From the NCBI GenBank assembly GCA_937951395.1, contig CALFBV010000203.1, positions 1 to 7,040 on the forward strand: 7,040 nt of DNA, given 5' to 3'. A model generated the notes under the pieces. The model was not told the DNA's origin. It saw only the letters and a program-made list of their open reading frames with translations, and made no database searches. The first letter of the stretch is position 1. Every line of letters starts with the position of its first letter. This document shows, one piece after another, positions 5,607 through 7,040 of this stretch. The translations under genes and the position numbers were made by a program. This DNA is from an uncultured Rubritalea sp. (GTDB lineage Bacteria; Verrucomicrobiota; Verrucomicrobiia; Verrucomicrobiales; Akkermansiaceae).

Positions 5607-7018
5607 AAAATATTCTCGTAGCAGTATCGAGAAGTAGTGAATTTTTTAGGATCAAAAGCCTCTCTCACAGCCTCCCCGACAAAGGTCACCAATACCAGCA
5701 CTAACACCAGCATAAAGAATGCCGAACCTACGATCCATGGTGAAGATGGATTAGCCAAACCGTCTTGAAGTAGACTCCCCCATGTAGCATAGCGAGGAGG
5801 CAGACCAAAGCCAAGATAGTCTAAGGAAGTCAATGACAAGACAATGGCCGATATACTAAAGGGAATCACAGTCACTAAGATCGCCACAGAGTTCGGCAAA
5901 ATGTGCTTAAACAGAATTCTTGGAGTAGAGGCCCCCATCACCCGAGCCGCAGCCACGTAATCTCGTGCTTTCTCTTTCAGAGCTGCAGTCCTCATCAAAT
6001 AAGTAAGACCCATCCAGCCAAAGACGGTTAAAATAGATAAAATCATGCCTAAACCTTTAAATTCATCTGGCACCAAACCACTAAGGATGAGGATGATAAA
6101 CAAGAATGGGATATTAGAGAAAATTTCAATCACCCTCTGAATAACAATATCCGTATTACCGCCATAAAATCCCATGATCAAGCCAATGCTGATCCCTAGT
6201 GTATAGACTATAGGAATATAAATAATAGCAGCTTTAAGGTTCACCTGCAGACCTCCATAGAGATAGGCGAATATATCGTTACCTTTAGAATCAGTCCCTA
6301 ACAAATGCCGATCTTTCCAACTCGATGGGCTTGGATTATAGAACACACGTCGTAAGCCTGTATTCTCTTTATTGAGGAATGTCTCCTTAGAACCTTCACC
6401 TGTATATAATTCGGAGACGAGTTCTCCATCTTTATAGACCGCTTTATAGACAGTCTTACGCTTCAGATTCTTACCAGTAGCTTCACCAGAACGTTTCCCT
6501 TTACGGTAATTATAGCGCACATGCACCGCATTAGGGTCACCATCAAAGTAGAGTGTCGCAGCCTGACCGCTATAGAGTTTGTTCGTTAAAGTATTATATG
6601 CCAGACCATCTTTAAGCTCCACATCCTTAGTGATAGCAGTGATCATATCACCAGTAGGGTCATAGGGCACCAGAGGCATAATCACCCAGTTCCCGTCTTG
6701 GCTTGAAAATTGCTTTTTTAAGTCTCGATAACTCACTTCAGACAAGGCTGTATCACCAGTGATCCCAAAGTCTTGATTCTTATATCCAGCTTGCTTCAGT
6801 GCAGGAAAATGCCACTTCCCCTCATACTTCACCACCAATGCACGCTTTCCTACCACCAGCTGATCTAGACAGGCAAACAACATCAATGCCAGTAAGATAA
6901 TCAGAGCCCAGTAGCCTCGACCTATCGACCTAAATCGCTTCAATCTACGGTGAGTCATAGGTTTGAAATCAAATGACTTCTTACCTGTAGATAACATCCA
7001 GCCACCCAGTAGCATCAT
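5603..7018 (-). CDS. Peptide ABC transporter permease, YejE/DppC type, with enlarged periplasmic loop; start uncertain
   Basis: This is one half of the inner-membrane channel for peptides. Residues 37-57 form the first membrane helix; a long periplasmic loop follows (about 58-255), opening with KYEGKWHFPALK as in YejE. The BPD_transp_1 domain starts at LLGTDSKGNDIFAYLYGG (239-256), with helices near 262-284, 297-316, 322-343, 376-398 and 427-448. The EAA loop that docks the ATPase is AAARVMGASTPRILFKHILP (356-375; G362, P375). It ends with the typical GEAVREAFDPKK (448-459). At 471 residues it is far longer than E. coli YejE (about 341), mostly through a MORN/YwqK-like insert. The start is doubtful: the ATG pair at 7013-7018 has no ribosome site, the frame is open to 7040, and family alignment would begin near Met21 (6956-6958), which also lacks one. 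The gene may therefore be cut by the window edge. Its stop overlaps the binding-protein start. A YejB-type partner is expected upstream. Confidence 0.92.
   Translation of the reverse strand: MMLLGGWMLSTGKKSFDFKPMTHRRLKRFRSIGRGYWALIILLALMLFACLDQLVVGKRALVVKYEGKWHFPALKQAGYKNQDFGITGDTALSEVSYRDLKKQFSSQDGNWVIMPLVPYDPTGDMITAITKDVELKDGLAYNTLTNKLYSGQAATLYFDGDPNAVHVRYNYRKGKRSGEATGKNLKRKTVYKAVYKDGELVSELYTGEGSKETFLNKENTGLRRVFYNPSPSSWKDRHLLGTDSKGNDIFAYLYGGLQVNLKAAIIYIPIVYTLGISIGLIMGFYGGNTDIVIQRVIEIFSNIPFLFIILILSGLVPDEFKGLGMILSILTVFGWMGLTYLMRTAALKEKARDYVAAARVMGASTPRILFKHILPNSVAILVTVIPFSISAIVLSLTSLDYLGFGLPPRYATWGSLLQDGLANPSSPWIVGSAFFMLVLVLVLVTFVGEAVREAFDPKKFTTSRYCYENIL
5613..5633 (-). promoter_or_regulatory. 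Small hairpin covering the ribosome site of the binding-protein gene
   Basis: A perfect 6-base inverted repeat, TTCTCG (5613-5618) and CGAGAA (5628-5633), with a 9-base loop lies at the end of the permease gene. On the transcript the downstream arm holds the only Shine-Dalgarno-like element (GAG at 5615-5617, 8 bases before the ATG at 5604-5606). Ribosomes finishing the permease would open it, which suits the ATGA overlap and translational coupling. The stem is short, so its effect is uncertain. Confidence 0.35.
6395..6616 (-). other. MORN/YwqK-like repeat insert in the permease loop
   Basis: Residues 135-208 of the permease read like MORN_2 (YwqK-type) repeats: KDGLAYNTLTNKLYSG (136-151), then YNYRKGKRSG (169-178), then AVYKDGEL (193-200). 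The Y-x-x-G-K/E-x step recurs after 24 residues and the S-G pair recurs after 27 (150-151 and 177-178). It lies between the MPLVPYDPTGD block (114-124) and NPSPSSWKDRHLLGTD (228-243), which flank only a short linker in E. coli YejE. Topology puts the insert in the periplasm. Assignment is by eye. Confidence 0.6.
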
Positions 7019-7040
7019 CAGAACACTACAGACATATCCA

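Noticed and set aside
3483..7018. Possibility that the enlarged permease and receptor mark an exporter or a defence/toxin system
   Set aside because: A family 5 binding protein, EAA-loop permease and OppD/OppF ATPases are hallmarks of an importer; the MORN/YwqK resemblance alone does not support a toxin-antitoxin role.

Overview
All five genes in this window lie on the minus strand, packed as one apparent operon read from right to left. They encode an inner-membrane permease (YejE/DppC type), a lipoprotein-type solute-binding protein of family 5 (YejA-like), two separate ABC ATPases (DppD/OppD type, then DppF/OppF type), and the large subunit of exodeoxyribonuclease VII (xseA). Junctions are a 4-base ATGA overlap, then gaps of 15, 14 and 3 bases. 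No internal promoter or terminator is evident, and there are no RNA genes, mobile elements, CRISPR arrays or long repeats.

Organism: this is a diderm bacterium with moderate GC. The lipoprotein signal, the Yej-like transporter with long added envelope modules, and the weak or missing Shine-Dalgarno sequences would suit Verrucomicrobiota (for example Rubritalea or Akkermansia relatives) or a neighbouring PVC lineage. That placement is inferred from protein style, without a database search, and is only moderately likely.

Layout: 1-126 is the short stretch after xseA, with no convincing gene. 127-1464 is xseA. 1468-2472 and 2487-3467 are the two ATPases. 3483-5606 is the binding protein. 5603-7018 is the permease, whose reading frame stays open to the right edge, so its true start may lie outside. 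The partner permease (YejB/DppB type) is not present and would be expected just beyond 7040.

Function: the lipoprotein would capture oligopeptides in the periplasm and deliver them to a YejB-YejE-like channel powered by the D/F ATPase pair. The core is ordinary, but two parts are not. The permease has a MORN/YwqK-like repeat segment in its first periplasmic loop. The binding protein has a two-helix coiled coil between its lipid anchor and its binding domain. Both additions would lie on the periplasmic side, so a shared docking, spacing or envelope-sensing role is possible but unproven. I see no sign of a defence system or other wholly new system.
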